A stretch of 64,000 nucleotides of DNA from an uncultured Clostridia bacterium (GCA_946566955.1 CAMNXD010000001.1:1-64000), one strand, 5' to 3'; shown: positions 1-10,389, counted from the first letter of the stretch. Notes: a model not told the origin generated them from the letters alone. Numbers and translations: made by a program.

Positions 1-420
1 ATACTTTCTTCACCTGGAATAAGTAAAGTAGTGGTTGCAATGATAACCTTTGGAATAAATTCAGGGGCGTACGTTTCAGAGATTGTAAGATCGGGAATTT
101 TATCTATCGACGGCGGGCAATATGAAGCGGGTAGATGTCTTGGACTTAGTGAGCGCACTACTATGAGAAAAATAATTCTTCCTCAAGCTTTTAGAAATAT
201 TTTACCCACTCTAATGAATGAATTCATTCAACTTATAAAAGAAACTTCTGTTGCTGGGTTTATAGGAGTTGTGGATTTATCTCGAGCTGGAGATATAATT
301 AAGAGCAGTACATATCAGCCGCTTGTACCGCTTTTGAGCGTTGCAATTATATATTTCATTATAGTTTCTATTTTAACTTTATTTCTCACTATGATGGAAA
401 GGAGGATTAAAAATAATTGA
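1..420 (+). CDS. Polar amino-acid ABC transporter permease, C-terminal part
   Basis: The frame is open to the left edge of the window, so about 139 C-terminal residues of a longer inner-membrane permease are visible. A GRCLGLSERTTMRKIILPQA stretch matches the EAA loop by which HisM/GlnP-type permeases contact their ATPase, followed by the KETS motif and two hydrophobic segments. The stop overlaps the TTG start of the ATPase gene by four bases, so the two are translationally coupled. The substrate is most likely a polar amino acid; the binding-protein gene would lie upstream, outside the window. Confidence 0.9.
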   Translation: MLSSPGISKVVVAMITFGINSGAYVSEIVRSGILSIDGGQYEAGRCLGLSERTTMRKIILPQAFRNILPTLMNEFIQLIKETSVAGFIGVVDLSRAGDIIKSSTYQPLVPLLSVAIIYFIIVSILTLFLTMMERRIKNN

Positions 421-1151
421 TAAAAGTTAAAAATCTTTATAAAAAATTTATCCAATCTGGAAAGCCCTTAGAAATATTAAAAGGAATAAACGTCGAATTT
501 AGTAAAGGGGAAAGAGTTGCTATAATAGGTCCTTCGGGTTCGGGGAAAAGTACATTCTTAAGATGCTTAAATCTTTTGGAAGAGCCAACAAGTGGAGAAA
601 TAGAGCTCGAAGGAGAGATAATTACTTCTCCGAGGTGCAATATTGATAAAGTCAGACGCAAAATAGGTATGGTATTTCAGCATTTTAATCTTTTTCCACA
701 TCTTACGGTGCTTCAAAATATAACGCTTGCCCCTTTAAGCTTAAAGCTTCTTTCTGAAAAGAAGGCTAAAGAAATAGCTATTAATCTTCTAGGTAAAGTT
801 GGACTTAAATCTAAAGCAAATTTTTACCCTGCTAGTCTTTCGGGTGGACAAAAACAACGCGTAGCTATTGTGAGGGCGCTGATTATGAATCCAAAAATTA
901 TGCTTTTTGATGAACCAACTTCTGCACTGGACCCCGAGATGATTAAAGAAGTTACTTCTGTGATGATGGAGATTGCAAGTCAAGGTATGACCATGGTATT
1001 TGTTACTCATGAGATGGATTTTGTTAAAGAAATATCAACGAGAGTGCTTTTTATGGACGAAGGAAATATAATTATGGACGGAACAGTTCAAGAAGTTTTT
1101 AAAACTTCGCAAAATATGAGGATAAATAAGTTTTTAGAGAAGTTTCTATAG
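417..1151 (+). CDS. Polar amino-acid ABC transporter ATP-binding protein
   Basis: A 244-residue ATPase of the GlnQ/HisP type, the usual full length. Walker A is GPSGSGKST at residues 38-46, the signature is LSGGQKQR, and Walker B is IMLFDEPTSALDPE with the catalytic Glu, followed by the H-loop VTHEM. It energises import through the permease encoded just upstream. The start is TTG at 417 behind an AAGGAGGA site that lies inside the end of the permease gene. Exact substrate cannot be read from the sequence. Confidence 0.93.
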   Translation: MIKVKNLYKKFIQSGKPLEILKGINVEFSKGERVAIIGPSGSGKSTFLRCLNLLEEPTSGEIELEGEIITSPRCNIDKVRRKIGMVFQHFNLFPHLTVLQNITLAPLSLKLLSEKKAKEIAINLLGKVGLKSKANFYPASLSGGQKQRVAIVRALIMNPKIMLFDEPTSALDPEMIKEVTSVMMEIASQGMTMVFVTHEMDFVKEISTRVLFMDEGNIIMDGTVQEVFKTSQNMRINKFLEKFL

Positions 1152-1182
1152 CTAATTTTTATTGTAAAAGGGAGGTGTAAAC

Positions 1183-1605
1183 TTGGAATTTTATAGTAAT
1201 TCCCCGGAAGATACCGAAAACTTAGCTAAAAAAATAGCGAGCTTACTTCAAGGTAATGAGGTAGTTGCTCTTTATGGCGATTTAGGAGCCGGCAAAACAG
1301 CTTTTACACGAGGTTTTGCAGATTTTTTTGGCTTAAAAGATGAAGTTTCAAGTCCAACATTTTCACTTGTAAATGAATATGAAGGCTCTAAAGTTAAGAT
1401 TTATCATTTTGATATGTATAGAGTGTCGACGCTTGAGGATTTAGAATCTACGGGCTTTTTTGATTATATCGGCAAGGGCATATTTATAGTTGAATGGAGT
1501 GAAAATATAGAAAAACATTTGCCCTCAAACGCAATAAATATTAGATTTCAAAAAACGAGTGAAAACTCAAGAATTATAAACGTAAGGGGGATAGATTTAA
1601 AATGA
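1183..1605 (+). CDS. tsaE: tRNA threonylcarbamoyladenosine biosynthesis ATPase TsaE
   Basis: A 140-residue P-loop protein of the TsaE/YjeE family. Walker A GDLGAGKT is at residues 32-39, followed by the family motif SSPTFSLVNEY and the conserved FDMYR and EW segments. TsaE supports the TsaB-TsaD complex that forms t6A37 in ANN-decoding tRNAs. The start is TTG behind GGGAGGTG. It overlaps tsaB by ATGA, so the two are coupled, as in many Firmicutes. No tsaD is visible in the window. Confidence 0.95.
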   Translation: MEFYSNSPEDTENLAKKIASLLQGNEVVALYGDLGAGKTAFTRGFADFFGLKDEVSSPTFSLVNEYEGSKVKIYHFDMYRVSTLEDLESTGFFDYIGKGIFIVEWSENIEKHLPSNAINIRFQKTSENSRIINVRGIDLK

Positions 1606-2321
1606 AATTATTAGCCGTAGATTCTTCTTCACTCACAGCTTCAGTAGCGGTCATAGAAGACGAAAAAATTATAGCTGAGTTTTTTATAAATGCTGGTTTA
1701 ACTCATAGTCAAACTCTAGCTCCCATGATTGATGGAGTAATTAAAAATCTTAGTCTTAAGCTCGACGAACTTGATTTCTTTGCAGTGACAAATGGCCCGG
1801 GGTCTTTTACAGGTCTTCGCATAGGAATGGCAACCATCAAGGGCATGGCGCTTGCACTTGGTAAGCCTTGTGTTGGAGTATCTTCTCTTTTAGCTGCAGC
1901 TTATGGACTTAAAGATTTTTACGGAATAGTTTCTGCATGCATGGATGCCAGAAGAGGAGAGGTTTATAATGCTGTATTTAAATCTAGCGGCGCTGCGATT
2001 TCGAGATTGACTGAAGATAGATCGATATCTATAGATCAGCTTGCCGAGGAATTTAAAAACTATAACTGCAAAATAAAACTAGTTGGCGACGGCGCAGAAA
2101 TGTGCTACAATATTCTTGCTCGAGATTATAAGCTCAGTCAAATAGAGCTTACGAGTGAAGGGCAAAGGTATGTTAGAGCATCTCAAGTAGGATTTGCCGC
2201 TTTAAAAGACTATATTAGTGGTAAGTTGGTTACGGCTGCAAATATAAAACCCAATTATTTGAGAGTTTCACAAGCTGAGCGGCTGCTTTTAAAAAATAAA
2301 TGTTTAGGAGAGAATTTATGA
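1602..2321 (+). CDS. tsaB: tRNA threonylcarbamoyladenosine biosynthesis protein TsaB
   Basis: A 239-residue ASKHA-fold protein. The N-terminus LLAVDSSSLTASVAV and the NGPGSFTGLRIGMATIKGMA segment around residues 64-83 are diagnostic of TsaB, the partner that holds TsaD in the t6A machinery. Length is typical. The gene overlaps tsaE upstream by ATGA and rpiB downstream by ATGA, giving a three-gene coupled unit. Confidence 0.95.
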   Translation: MKLLAVDSSSLTASVAVIEDEKIIAEFFINAGLTHSQTLAPMIDGVIKNLSLKLDELDFFAVTNGPGSFTGLRIGMATIKGMALALGKPCVGVSSLLAAAYGLKDFYGIVSACMDARRGEVYNAVFKSSGAAISRLTEDRSISIDQLAEEFKNYNCKIKLVGDGAEMCYNILARDYKLSQIELTSEGQRYVRASQVGFAALKDYISGKLVTAANIKPNYLRVSQAERLLLKNKCLGENL

Positions 2322-2752
2322 TAGCTATTGGGTCAGACCATGCTGGGTACAGTGCTAAAGAAAAACTCAAAGAGTATTTAAAAGCGTTTGTCCCCTTTAA
2401 AGATTTTGGAACGCACAGTGAGGAGTCGTGTGATTATCCTTTAATTGCTGAAGGAGTTGCAAAGTCAGTTGCATCTGGAGAGAGCGAAAGAGGAGTACTT
2501 ATCTGTGGATCTGGGATAGGAATGTGTATTGCTGCAAATAAAATTTGCGGCATAAGAGCAGCTGTGTGCAATGATAAAAATCTTGTGAAGCTAGCTAGAA
2601 GCCATAATGATATTAACATAATTTGTTTGGGTGCTAGAATTATAAACACTGAAGAGATTAAGATTATAATTAAAGTGTTTTTAAAGACTCCTTTTGAAGG
2701 TCAGCGTCATCAGCGTCGGATAGATGAGATAAAACAGCTAGAGAATTTGTAG
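2318..2752 (+). CDS. rpiB: Ribose-5-phosphate isomerase B
   Basis: A 144-residue RpiB/LacAB-fold isomerase that interconverts ribose 5-phosphate and ribulose 5-phosphate. Visible are the N-terminal IGSDHAG motif, the CGSGIGM loop with candidate catalytic Cys63, and the SHNDIN histidine segment. The start at 2318 is chosen because AGGAGAG precedes it and the N-terminus then matches the family; an earlier in-frame start at 2300 would add six atypical residues. It overlaps the tsaB stop by ATGA. The product could feed PRPP synthesis for upp-dependent salvage next door. Confidence 0.93.
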   Translation: MIAIGSDHAGYSAKEKLKEYLKAFVPFKDFGTHSEESCDYPLIAEGVAKSVASGESERGVLICGSGIGMCIAANKICGIRAAVCNDKNLVKLARSHNDINIICLGARIINTEEIKIIIKVFLKTPFEGQRHQRRIDEIKQLENL

Positions 2753-2825
2753 TATTTTGATATTAGTACTTGCAGCGGCATTATGAAGTTAAATTTTACT
2801 GAAAATAAATATGGAGGGAATAATT

Positions 2826-3464
2826 ATGACGTCAAATAAAAAAATAATGATTATGAATCATCCGCTTATTCAGCATAAGTTAACTCTTTTAAGGAATAAA
2901 AACACAAGCTATAAGGAATTTAGAGAGCTTATAAGTGAAGTTACGATGCTAATGTGCTATGAATCTATGAGAGACCTTGCTTTAGAAAAAGTAGAAATAG
3001 AAACCCCTCTTGAAACTTCAATGTTCAATACTCTAGGTGAAAACCGCTTGATTTTCGTTCCTATTCTCAGAGCTGGGCTCGGAATGATTGAAGGCGTTAT
3101 GAAAATGTTGCCTACTGCACGTATTGGACATTTGGGCTTTTATCGTGACCACAAAACTTTACAGCCCGTGGAGTATTATTCTAAATTACCAAGTCAAACG
3201 GAAAATGAAGAAATTGTAGTTTTAGACCCAATGCTTGCAACTGGTGGCACGGCAATTGATGGAATCAATATGGTAAAAAGGAGGAATCCGAGGTCTGTAA
3301 AATTTATGTGTATACTTGCATCTCCTCAGGGCATTGAAGCTCTTTCAAAGGCGCATCCGGATGTGAGTATTTACTGCGGGGCTTGCGATAGAGATTTAAA
3401 TGAGCATGGGTATATTCTTCCAGGACTTGGGGATGCTGGAGATAGGATATTTGGAACGGATTAA
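2826..3464 (+). CDS. upp: Uracil phosphoribosyltransferase
   Basis: A 212-residue enzyme that makes UMP from uracil and PRPP. The PRPP loop reads LDPMLATGGTA and the uracil-binding C-terminal segment reads GDAGDRIFGT, both diagnostic. The start at 2826 is set by GGAGGG six bases upstream; an earlier in-frame codon at 2811 lies before this site. uraA, a uracil-type permease gene, occurs at 11438-12796, so the window carries both uptake and salvage of uracil. Confidence 0.95.
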   Translation: MTSNKKIMIMNHPLIQHKLTLLRNKNTSYKEFRELISEVTMLMCYESMRDLALEKVEIETPLETSMFNTLGENRLIFVPILRAGLGMIEGVMKMLPTARIGHLGFYRDHKTLQPVEYYSKLPSQTENEEIVVLDPMLATGGTAIDGINMVKRRNPRSVKFMCILASPQGIEALSKAHPDVSIYCGACDRDLNEHGYILPGLGDAGDRIFGTD

Positions 3465-3497
3465 AAAGCTTGAGATTTAATAGTGAAGGAATGAGAC

Positions 3498-5360
3498 ATG
3501 GAAGAAATTAAAAATGCCATTTGGAGGTTAGTTAAGAAATATAGAAAGTATGCACTGTTTTTCTGTGATTTCTTAATTTGGAATTTTTCTTTTTATATTT
3601 CTTTAGCGATAAATAGAAATAACTTGTTTATTTCAGAGCTTGAAGGCTTTTGGCAAAGTGCTTTGGTGGCTAATTTATGCTTTGGAATTGTTTTTTTTGC
3701 TTTCAAGCTTTACGATAAAATATGGCGATATGCAGACATAGAAGACTTTTTTTATGCTGGTCTTGCCACTTTTTGTGCTAACTTTATATTTTTTATTGTT
3801 AGTGTACTTTGTGGCACTCGATTAACTTTGCGCATTTATGCTCTATTTGGGCTCACGTCGACGCTAGGCGTATTTATGTTTAGAATACTTTATAGAGTTA
3901 ATAGACTAATAGATAATGTTTCAGATGAAGAAGTCAAGGATAAAAAGAGAATGCTTATAATAGGGGCAGGAGAGTCCACGGCATCGGTTTTAAGAGAAAT
4001 TTTTAAATATTCTGCTAATAAATATTTACCAGTGGGAATCATAGATGACGACGGTGAAAAAATAGGACGCAAAGTTATGGGAGTTAAGGTTGAGGGAGCC
4101 ACGGAGGAAATTCCTGAAATTTGCGAAAGACTGGGAGTAGAAGTAATTCTTTTTTCTATCACTTCTATTTCTTCTAAAGAAAGAAGGAGAATACTTGATA
4201 TTTGTGCTAAGACTACTCTTGAGGTTAGGATAATACCAAACATTTATGAGGCTATAACTTCTGGCATTTCTATTGCATCTGCAATGAGAAAAATTAAGGT
4301 AGAGGACCTTCTTGGCAGAGAAGCGATAATATTTGATAAGCACCAGTACGGCAGCTATCTTGTAGGGAAAACTATTTTAGTCACTGGCGGGGGAGGGTCT
4401 ATAGGGTCAGAGCTTTGTCGTCAGATTGCAAAAATTTCTCCCCGCAAGCTAATAATTTTGGATATATATGAAAATAGTACCTACGAAATTCAGCAGGAGC
4501 TTAAAAGAGAGCATAAGGATAATCTCAATTTAGAAGTAGAAATTTTAACTATTTGTGATAAAGATCAGCTTGAAAGGCTTTTTAAAAGAGAAAAAATTGA
4601 TGTTGTTTTCCATGCAGCAGCACATAAACACGTACCTTTAATGGAGAAAAATGCAGAGGAAGCGGTAAAAAATAACGTATTTGGCACTTTAAATCTTTTA
4701 GATTGCGCGGATAAATATGGTGTGGGTAGATTTGTTCAAATTTCAACAGATAAAGCCGTAAATCCAACAAATATTATGGGGGCAACAAAGCGCATATGCG
4801 AGATGTTAGTGCAGACTAAAAATAAATATTCCAAAACGGAATTTGTGGCAGTAAGATTTGGGAATGTTTTAGGGTCAAATGGGTCAGTTATTCCACTTTT
4901 TGAAGAGCAGATTAAAAAAATGGGACCGGTAACTGTTACTCATCCTGAAATTATAAGATATTTTATGACTATCCCCGAAGCGGTATCTTTGGTTATGACT
5001 GCAGGAGGTATTGCAAAGGGTGGAGAAATATTTGTGCTTGATATGGGAGAACCCGTCAAAATAAAAAATTTAGCTGAGAATTTAATAAGACTTTCGGGGT
5101 TTGTACCTCATGAAGATATTAAAATAGAATATGTTGGACTGCGTCCCGGTGAGAAATTATACGAAGAACTTTTAATGGAAGAAGAAGGAATTCGAAAAAC
5201 AAAGAGTAAGAAAGTTTATATTGGAAACCCTATAAAATTAGATGAAGAAATTTTTAATCGTGATATTGAAGCTTTAAAAAGTATTGCAAATAAAGGTAAT
5301 TATAAAGAAATAGAAAATATGCTAATGAAGATAGTCCCTACTTTTACTCGTCCTTCTTAG
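3498..5360 (+). CDS. Membrane nucleoside-diphosphate-sugar 4,6-dehydratase (CapD/WbpM/PglF family)
   Basis: A 620-residue protein with four N-terminal membrane segments (about residues 18-130), a CoA-binding-like Rossmann unit near residue 150, then a short-chain dehydrogenase domain starting with [14 protein letters not shown] near residue 295. [11 protein letters not shown] and [10 protein letters not shown] are hallmarks of the large WbpM/PglF group, which converts UDP-GlcNAc to its 4-keto-6-deoxy form for glycan or teichoic-type polymer synthesis. The exact nucleotide sugar is not readable. Its 3' end overlaps the convergent rnhA by 17 bases. Confidence 0.88.
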   Translation: MEEIKNAIWRLVKKYRKYALFFCDFLIWNFSFYISLAINRNNLFISELEGFWQSALVANLCFGIVFFAFKLYDKIWRYADIEDFFYAGLATFCANFIFFIVSVLCGTRLTLRIYALFGLTSTLGVFMFRILYRVNRLIDNVSDEEVKDKKRMLIIGAGESTASVLREIFKYSANKYLPVGIIDDDGEKIGRKVMGVKVEGATEEIPEICERLGVEVILFSITSISSKERRRILDICAKTTLEVRIIPNIYEAITSGISIASAMRKIKVEDLLGREAIIFDKHQYGSYLVGKTILVTGGGGSIGSELCRQIAKISPRKLIILDIYENSTYEIQQELKREHKDNLNLEVEILTICDKDQLERLFKREKIDVVFHAAAHKHVPLMEKNAEEAVKNNVFGTLNLLDCADKYGVGRFVQISTDKAVNPTNIMGATKRICEMLVQTKNKYSKTEFVAVRFGNVLGSNGSVIPLFEEQIKKMGPVTVTHPEIIRYFMTIPEAVSLVMTAGGIAKGGEIFVLDMGEPVKIKNLAENLIRLSGFVPHEDIKIEYVGLRPGEKLYEELLMEEEGIRKTKSKKVYIGNPIKLDEEIFNRDIEALKSIANKGNYKEIENMLMKIVPTFTRPS

Positions 5361-5808
5361 GAAACATTTTGTTTTTAAGTTTGCAAATTTCTGAAGTGGC
5401 TAGTTTATCGCATCTTTCATTTTCAGGGTGTCCAGCGTGCCCTTTTACCCATATTAATTTAACATCATGAACTTTAAGTAAGTCTGAAAGCCTTTTCCAA
5501 AGGTCAGTGTTAAGTAAAGGTTTTTTATTATTTTTAGTCCAGTTGTTTTTCTTCCAATTTGTGATCCAGTCTTTAGATATTGCATCGCATAAATACTTAG
5601 AATCGCTATATGCTATTACGCTGCATGGACGCTTTAAGGCTTCGAGGGCTTTGATGAGAGCTGTGAGCTCCATACGATTGTTTGTTGTGCTGGCGTCTCC
5701 ACCTGAAATTTCTTTTTCAAGGCTATTATATTTAAGAATCGCTCCCCATCCACCTGGACCAGGATTATAGCTGCAAGCTCCATCGGTAAATATTTCAATA
5801 TGGTCCAC
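5344..5808 (-). CDS. rnhA: Ribonuclease HI
   Basis: A 154-residue RNase H1 that degrades RNA in RNA-DNA hybrids. The acidic catalytic set is visible as D9, E47, D69 and D134, with the loop [12 protein letters not shown] near the end. The start is GTG at 5808, preceded by GGAGAG with a six-base gap. It is convergent with, and overlaps, the sugar dehydratase gene. It has no N-terminal hybrid-binding domain. Confidence 0.95.
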   Translation of the reverse strand: MDHIEIFTDGACSYNPGPGGWGAILKYNSLEKEISGGDASTTNNRMELTALIKALEALKRPCSVIAYSDSKYLCDAISKDWITNWKKNNWTKNNKKPLLNTDLWKRLSDLLKVHDVKLIWVKGHAGHPENERCDKLATSEICKLKNKMFPKKDE

Positions 5809-5853
5809 TTTTGACTCTCCTTCAAGTTGATATTTTAAGATGATAAAGAATTA

Positions 5854-5882
5854 TTGACATATAATTTATTTAGATATATAAT
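5854..5882 (+). promoter_or_regulatory. Consensus sigma-A promoter for the rnj operon
   Basis: TTGACA (5854-5859) and TATAAT (5877-5882) match the consensus at all twelve positions with a 17-base spacer. It lies 145 bases upstream of the RNase J start, so the transcript would have a leader of roughly 135-140 nt. No clear terminator or riboswitch was seen in that leader. Confidence 0.85.
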
Positions 5883-6026
5883 TAAACTCAATGTTTGACG
5901 TACGTGATTAATTTTTAGTTTTACATTCGGATTAATTTCATATGTTTATTAAGTTGTTTATCAAGTTCAAGCTATTGGACTCGATTTTAATTTTATTTAT
6001 TGAAAAAGTCAAGGAGGTAATAGGCT

Positions 6027-7934
6027 ATGTCAGAAAATATAAAAAAGGAAATAGTAAATCCCATAAAGAAGACGATTGAAAATACAAAGAATAAAAAAGT
6101 AATTGTAAAAAGTTATAATCCCGAGGTTAAAACAAATAAAGTGGTGGGAGTTAAAAAAGTTTTACATGATACTGAAAAAACTCATTTAAAAAAGACTAAA
6201 ACTACTACTGCAGCACCTTCCGCAGCGCGCAAATATATTAGGACATCAACTAAGAAAGGACCCTCAAAAGATGAAGTAAAAACCCTTAAAATAGTATTTC
6301 TTGGAGGGCTTAATCAAATAGGCAAAAATATTACTGCATTTGAGTGTAATAATGAGATTATTATAGTTGACTGTGGAATGTCGTTCCCAGATGGAGAAAT
6401 GCTTGGCGTTGACCTTGTAATACCTGATTTTTCTTACTTAGAGTCTAATAGAGAGAGGATTAAAGGATTAGTCGTCACTCATGGACACGAGGACCACATT
6501 GGAGCGATTCCATATCTTTTAAGGAAAATAAATGTTCCTATATATGCAACTCCACTTACGATTGGTCTTATAACGAGTAAATTGAAAGAACATAGACTTT
6601 TAAATAGTGCTAAACTTACAACTGTTAAACCTGGAGAAAATATTCAATTAGGATCCACAAGTATAGAATTTATACGCGTTAATCACTCTATTCCAGATGC
6701 TGTAGGTTTAGCGCTTAGAACGCCGGCAGGAACTATAGTCCACACAGGTGACTTTAAAATTGACTGTACTCCTTCACGCGGAGAAATGATTGACCTTGCA
6801 CGTTTTGCTGAAATTGGAAAAGAAGGGGTACTGGCTCTTATGGCGGACTCTACAAATGCCGAAAGACCCGGATACACAATGACTGAACAAAAAATTGATC
6901 AATCATTTGAAAGACTTTTTCAGCAAGCAGGAAATAGAAGGATTATCGTGGCTACCTTTGCTTCTAACATTGGTAGACTTCAGCAAATTATTAATTGCGC
7001 CGCAAAGTATGGAAAAAAAGTGGCGTTTTCGGGACGCAGCATGATAAACTATGCAGCTATTGCTCAGCAACTCAAATATCTTAGTGCTCCAGATGGTCTT
7101 ATAATTGACATTGACCTCATAACTCGGTATTCAAAAAATGAAGTCGTATTAATAACCACTGGTAGTCAGGGTGAACCGATGTCTGCACTGCATAGAATGG
7201 CTTTTTCGGAGCACAAGAAGGTGGAAGTAGGACCCGAAGACTTTATAATAATTTCAGCTACTCCTATTCCAGGAAATGAAAAGACTGTTGGAGCTGTTGT
7301 AAATGAACTGATGAAGCTTGGATGCGAAGTTGTTTATGAATCTATGTATGAGATACATGTATCGGGTCACGCTTGTCAAGAGGAATTAAAAATAATTCAA
7401 GGGATAGTCAAACCACAGTACTTTATACCTGTTCACGGAGAACGTCGTCACCTTGTAAAGCATGCATCTTTAGCGCTTGCGATGGGAATGCAAGAAAAAG
7501 ATGTTTACGTTGGGGATACCGGAGATATCTTGGAAATAAGCAAAAGCAGTATGAATAAGATTGGTCAGGTGCCCTTAGAGTTAGTTTTAGTTGATGGAAT
7601 AGGCGTTGGAGACGTAGGAAGTATTGTTCTTCGAGATCGCAAGCATTTAGGAGAAGATGGCCTTATAGTTTTAGTTGCCACTTTAGACTCCTCAGATAAA
7701 CATGTGATTGCGGGACCAGATATCATTTCACGAGGATTTGTTTATGTAAAAGAGTCAGAGTGTTTAATGGAAGAAGCGCGAAAGACTGCATTGAAAGTAT
7801 TTGAACTTTGTGCTAGTCAAAAAACTCGTGATTGGAGTATAATAAAGTCTAAAGTAAGGGATGAGCTTTACAAGCTGTTTCACGGAAAGACAAGAAGAAA
7901 TCCTGTTATTTTACCGATTATAATGGAAGTATAG
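6027..7934 (+). CDS. rnj: Ribonuclease J
   Basis: A 635-residue metallo-beta-lactamase/beta-CASP ribonuclease, the 5'-3' exonuclease and endonuclease of Firmicutes mRNA decay. The catalytic motif HGHEDHIG starts at residue 152, and the beta-CASP GRSMINY and late SGHA motifs follow. The nuclease core begins near residue 87. The first 85 residues are a Lys/Thr-rich low-complexity extension, which makes the protein longer than the roughly 555-residue Bacillus enzymes. Start ATG follows GGAGG. gdpP and rplI follow in the same direction. Confidence 0.95.
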   Translation: MSENIKKEIVNPIKKTIENTKNKKVIVKSYNPEVKTNKVVGVKKVLHDTEKTHLKKTKTTTAAPSAARKYIRTSTKKGPSKDEVKTLKIVFLGGLNQIGKNITAFECNNEIIIVDCGMSFPDGEMLGVDLVIPDFSYLESNRERIKGLVVTHGHEDHIGAIPYLLRKINVPIYATPLTIGLITSKLKEHRLLNSAKLTTVKPGENIQLGSTSIEFIRVNHSIPDAVGLALRTPAGTIVHTGDFKIDCTPSRGEMIDLARFAEIGKEGVLALMADSTNAERPGYTMTEQKIDQSFERLFQQAGNRRIIVATFASNIGRLQQIINCAAKYGKKVAFSGRSMINYAAIAQQLKYLSAPDGLIIDIDLITRYSKNEVVLITTGSQGEPMSALHRMAFSEHKKVEVGPEDFIIISATPIPGNEKTVGAVVNELMKLGCEVVYESMYEIHVSGHACQEELKIIQGIVKPQYFIPVHGERRHLVKHASLALAMGMQEKDVYVGDTGDILEISKSSMNKIGQVPLELVLVDGIGVGDVGSIVLRDRKHLGEDGLIVLVATLDSSDKHVIAGPDIISRGFVYVKESECLMEEARKTALKVFELCASQKTRDWSIIKSKVRDELYKLFHGKTRRNPVILPIIMEV

Positions 7935-7962
7935 GACATTTTGATATAGGGAGTATCAAGAG

Positions 7963-9909
7963 GTGAGGAAGTCTTTGAGAATAAGTAAATTTTATGTTTA
8001 TTCTGTTTTTACAATAATTTCCTTGATAGCGTGTATAATGAATATATCTATGTTGATGTTTAGTCGAGCGCTATTTTTGATAAACTTTTCAATAACTGCA
8101 TTTATTGAAGTTTCGCTACTTTTATTGCTGCGCCACTATATGGACTATATTACAAATACTTCTAAGCTAGTAAAAAGCTTTATTAGCGAAAGTAGTTTAG
8201 AAATTTTAGAATCTGTTCCTATGCCACTTTTAGTAACAAATTTGGAAAAAGAGGTTCTTTTGTTCAACGACTCTTTTAAAGAAAGTTTCCTTCAAGGTGA
8301 AGATAGTTTTTATGGGACACTTGAAGAATTTTTGCCTCTTGATGTTAATTCGAAGCTTTTAGATAAAAAAGAAATTTTTTATAAAAATAAGAGTTTTTTA
8401 GTATCTTCTGAAAAAATGGATGAATTTTTGATATTTTATTTTTTCGATGTCACGAGGTATTCTAAACTAAAAAAGAAATATGAAGAATCAAGAATTTGCG
8501 TAGGGCTTGCAGTCTTTGACAATAAAGAAGAACTATTTCAAAGCGTACAGGAAAAAGAGGCTATGGGACTTTTAATTTCTGTAGAGGAAATACTTTCTGC
8601 ATGGATGAGCGAAACAGATGGAATTTTAAAAAAGCTTTCTGATGGTAAATATTTGTTATTGTTTGAAGAAAAGTATTTAAAACATTTTATTGATAAAAAA
8701 TTCGATATAATAAATAAAATACATGAAGTAAAAGTAGACGCCCATAAATTTGCTACAGTTTCTTTTGGAGTTAGCCGAAATGTAGATAATCTTGTGGAGG
8801 CCAAGCTTCAAGCGGAAAATGCTTTGAATATGGCTTTAGGACGCGGTGGAGATCAAGTAGTTGTGAAGTCAAAAGAGGAATACAAATTTTTTGGCGGAAA
8901 TTCTCCTGGAATTGAAAAACGCAGTAAGGTTCGTGCAAGAGTAGTAGCGACTGCACTGCTCGAAAAGATAAAAGCTTGCGACACCGTCTTTATAATGGGA
9001 CATAAATTTTCTGACTTCGATAGCGTCGGGTCTTCAATTGGACTTTATAGTGTATGTTCGAGGTCTGAGAAAAAGCCGGTTTACTTTATTATAGACCGCG
9101 AAACGTCTATGGCGACTTCGATACTTAAAATGATGGATAAATTTGGACTTTCTAATTTGATTTTATCGCCCGAAAGCGCTGTAGCCAAGATTACGGATAA
9201 GTCTTTTTTGATAGTTGTGGACACTCACTCTGAGAAATTTTTAGAAAATTATCAAGTTTATCATATGTTTAAACATACAGCCATAATAGATCATCATAGA
9301 ATGACTATGGATAAAATCCATGATGCAACTATCTTTTTTCACGAACCCTTCGCATCGTCAGTTTGCGAGATGGTAACGGAAATTATAGGATATATGCCTC
9401 ATAATTGTTTAAGAAAATGGGAAGCGGAGTGTTTGCTTTCTGGAATAATGTTAGATACCAAAAATTTTTCTTTAAAGTGCGGTGTTAGGACTTTCGAAGC
9501 TGCTGCATATCTTAGAAGAAAAGGTGCTGATAGCGCAGAAGTCAAAAAAATTTTTGCCGATTCTATGGAAAATTATAAAATTAAGTGTAAAATAGTTGAG
9601 AGTACATACATTTTAGAAGGTTGTGCTATTGCTGCATATAAAGGTGAAGCTGGTGAGTCTCGCAGCGCCTATGTTCAGGCAGCAGATGAACTTCTTAATG
9701 TAAAGGATGTAAAAGCTTCGTTTGTGATTTTTAAAAGCGGAAACGGAACCGACATTTCTGCTCGGTCGTTAGGTGAGGTAAATGTGCAGGTTCTAATGGA
9801 ATCCTTAGGTGGAGGGGGCCATCAAACTATGGCAGCGGTACATCTTTCAAATATGGACTTAAAGGAGGCGGAGGAAAAGCTCATAGACATTATAAAAGTT
9901 AAGATTTAA
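7963..9909 (+). CDS. gdpP: Cyclic-di-AMP phosphodiesterase GdpP
   Basis: A 648-residue membrane protein with two N-terminal transmembrane helices (about residues 12-55), a PAS-like region, a degenerate GGDEF domain, and a C-terminal DHH/DHHA1 phosphodiesterase. The metal site is seen in GHKFSDFDS, the DTH of VVDTH, and DHH at 443-445; GGGGHQ near the end is the DHHA1 signature. It hydrolyses c-di-AMP. The synthase CdaA is encoded at 55861. The start is GTG behind an AGGGAG site. It precedes rplI, as in most Firmicutes. Confidence 0.95.
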   Translation: MRKSLRISKFYVYSVFTIISLIACIMNISMLMFSRALFLINFSITAFIEVSLLLLLRHYMDYITNTSKLVKSFISESSLEILESVPMPLLVTNLEKEVLLFNDSFKESFLQGEDSFYGTLEEFLPLDVNSKLLDKKEIFYKNKSFLVSSEKMDEFLIFYFFDVTRYSKLKKKYEESRICVGLAVFDNKEELFQSVQEKEAMGLLISVEEILSAWMSETDGILKKLSDGKYLLLFEEKYLKHFIDKKFDIINKIHEVKVDAHKFATVSFGVSRNVDNLVEAKLQAENALNMALGRGGDQVVVKSKEEYKFFGGNSPGIEKRSKVRARVVATALLEKIKACDTVFIMGHKFSDFDSVGSSIGLYSVCSRSEKKPVYFIIDRETSMATSILKMMDKFGLSNLILSPESAVAKITDKSFLIVVDTHSEKFLENYQVYHMFKHTAIIDHHRMTMDKIHDATIFFHEPFASSVCEMVTEIIGYMPHNCLRKWEAECLLSGIMLDTKNFSLKCGVRTFEAAAYLRRKGADSAEVKKIFADSMENYKIKCKIVESTYILEGCAIAAYKGEAGESRSAYVQAADELLNVKDVKASFVIFKSGNGTDISARSLGEVNVQVLMESLGGGGHQTMAAVHLSNMDLKEAEEKLIDIIKVKI

Positions 9910-9939
9910 TCTAAAATATTCGAAATGGAGAATGATATT

Positions 9940-10389
9940 ATGCGCGTTATATTACTTGAGGATATTCGTGGAAGTGGGAAAAAAGGCGAGATAGTAAAAG
10001 TATCTGATGGATATGCAAAAAATTTTTTATTTCCCAAGAAACTTGCCAAAGAAGCAACACCTAGTTCTTTAAAAGAGCTTAAGGATACTCAGGAATCAAT
10101 AAAACATCAAAATGAAATTAAGAAAGCTGAAGCTGAAAAAATAAAAGAAACTCTAAATGAAAAAACTATTAAAATTGTACGTAAAGGCGGAGAAGATGGG
10201 AAACTCTTTGGCGCAGTTACGTCAAAGGATATATCTCTTCAAATTAAAGAAAGCTTTGGAATTGACATCGATAAACATAAAATAGTACTTCAGGAAGGTA
10301 CAATAAAAACGTTTGGCAGTTATCGATTTGAAATCAAAGTATTTTCAGGAATTGCAGCTTCTATGCTATTGATGGTATCAGAAAATTAG
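9940..10389 (+). CDS. rplI: 50S ribosomal protein L9
   Basis: A 149-residue protein starting [17 protein letters not shown], the L9 N-terminal signature, with the long connecting helix and C-terminal 23S-binding domain. The start at 9940 is chosen over 9925 because GGAG precedes it and the family begins M-(K/R)-V-I-L-L. In many Firmicutes dnaB follows; here the next gene is an unrelated secreted protein, so the usual order is broken. Confidence 0.95.
   Translation: MRVILLEDIRGSGKKGEIVKVSDGYAKNFLFPKKLAKEATPSSLKELKDTQESIKHQNEIKKAEAEKIKETLNEKTIKIVRKGGEDGKLFGAVTSKDISLQIKESFGIDIDKHKIVLQEGTIKTFGSYRFEIKVFSGIAASMLLMVSEN

Noticed and set aside
3890..4343. Minus-strand frames of over 100 codons inside the sugar dehydratase gene
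   Set aside because: They lie opposite well-conserved Rossmann-domain coding sequence and have no initiation signals.
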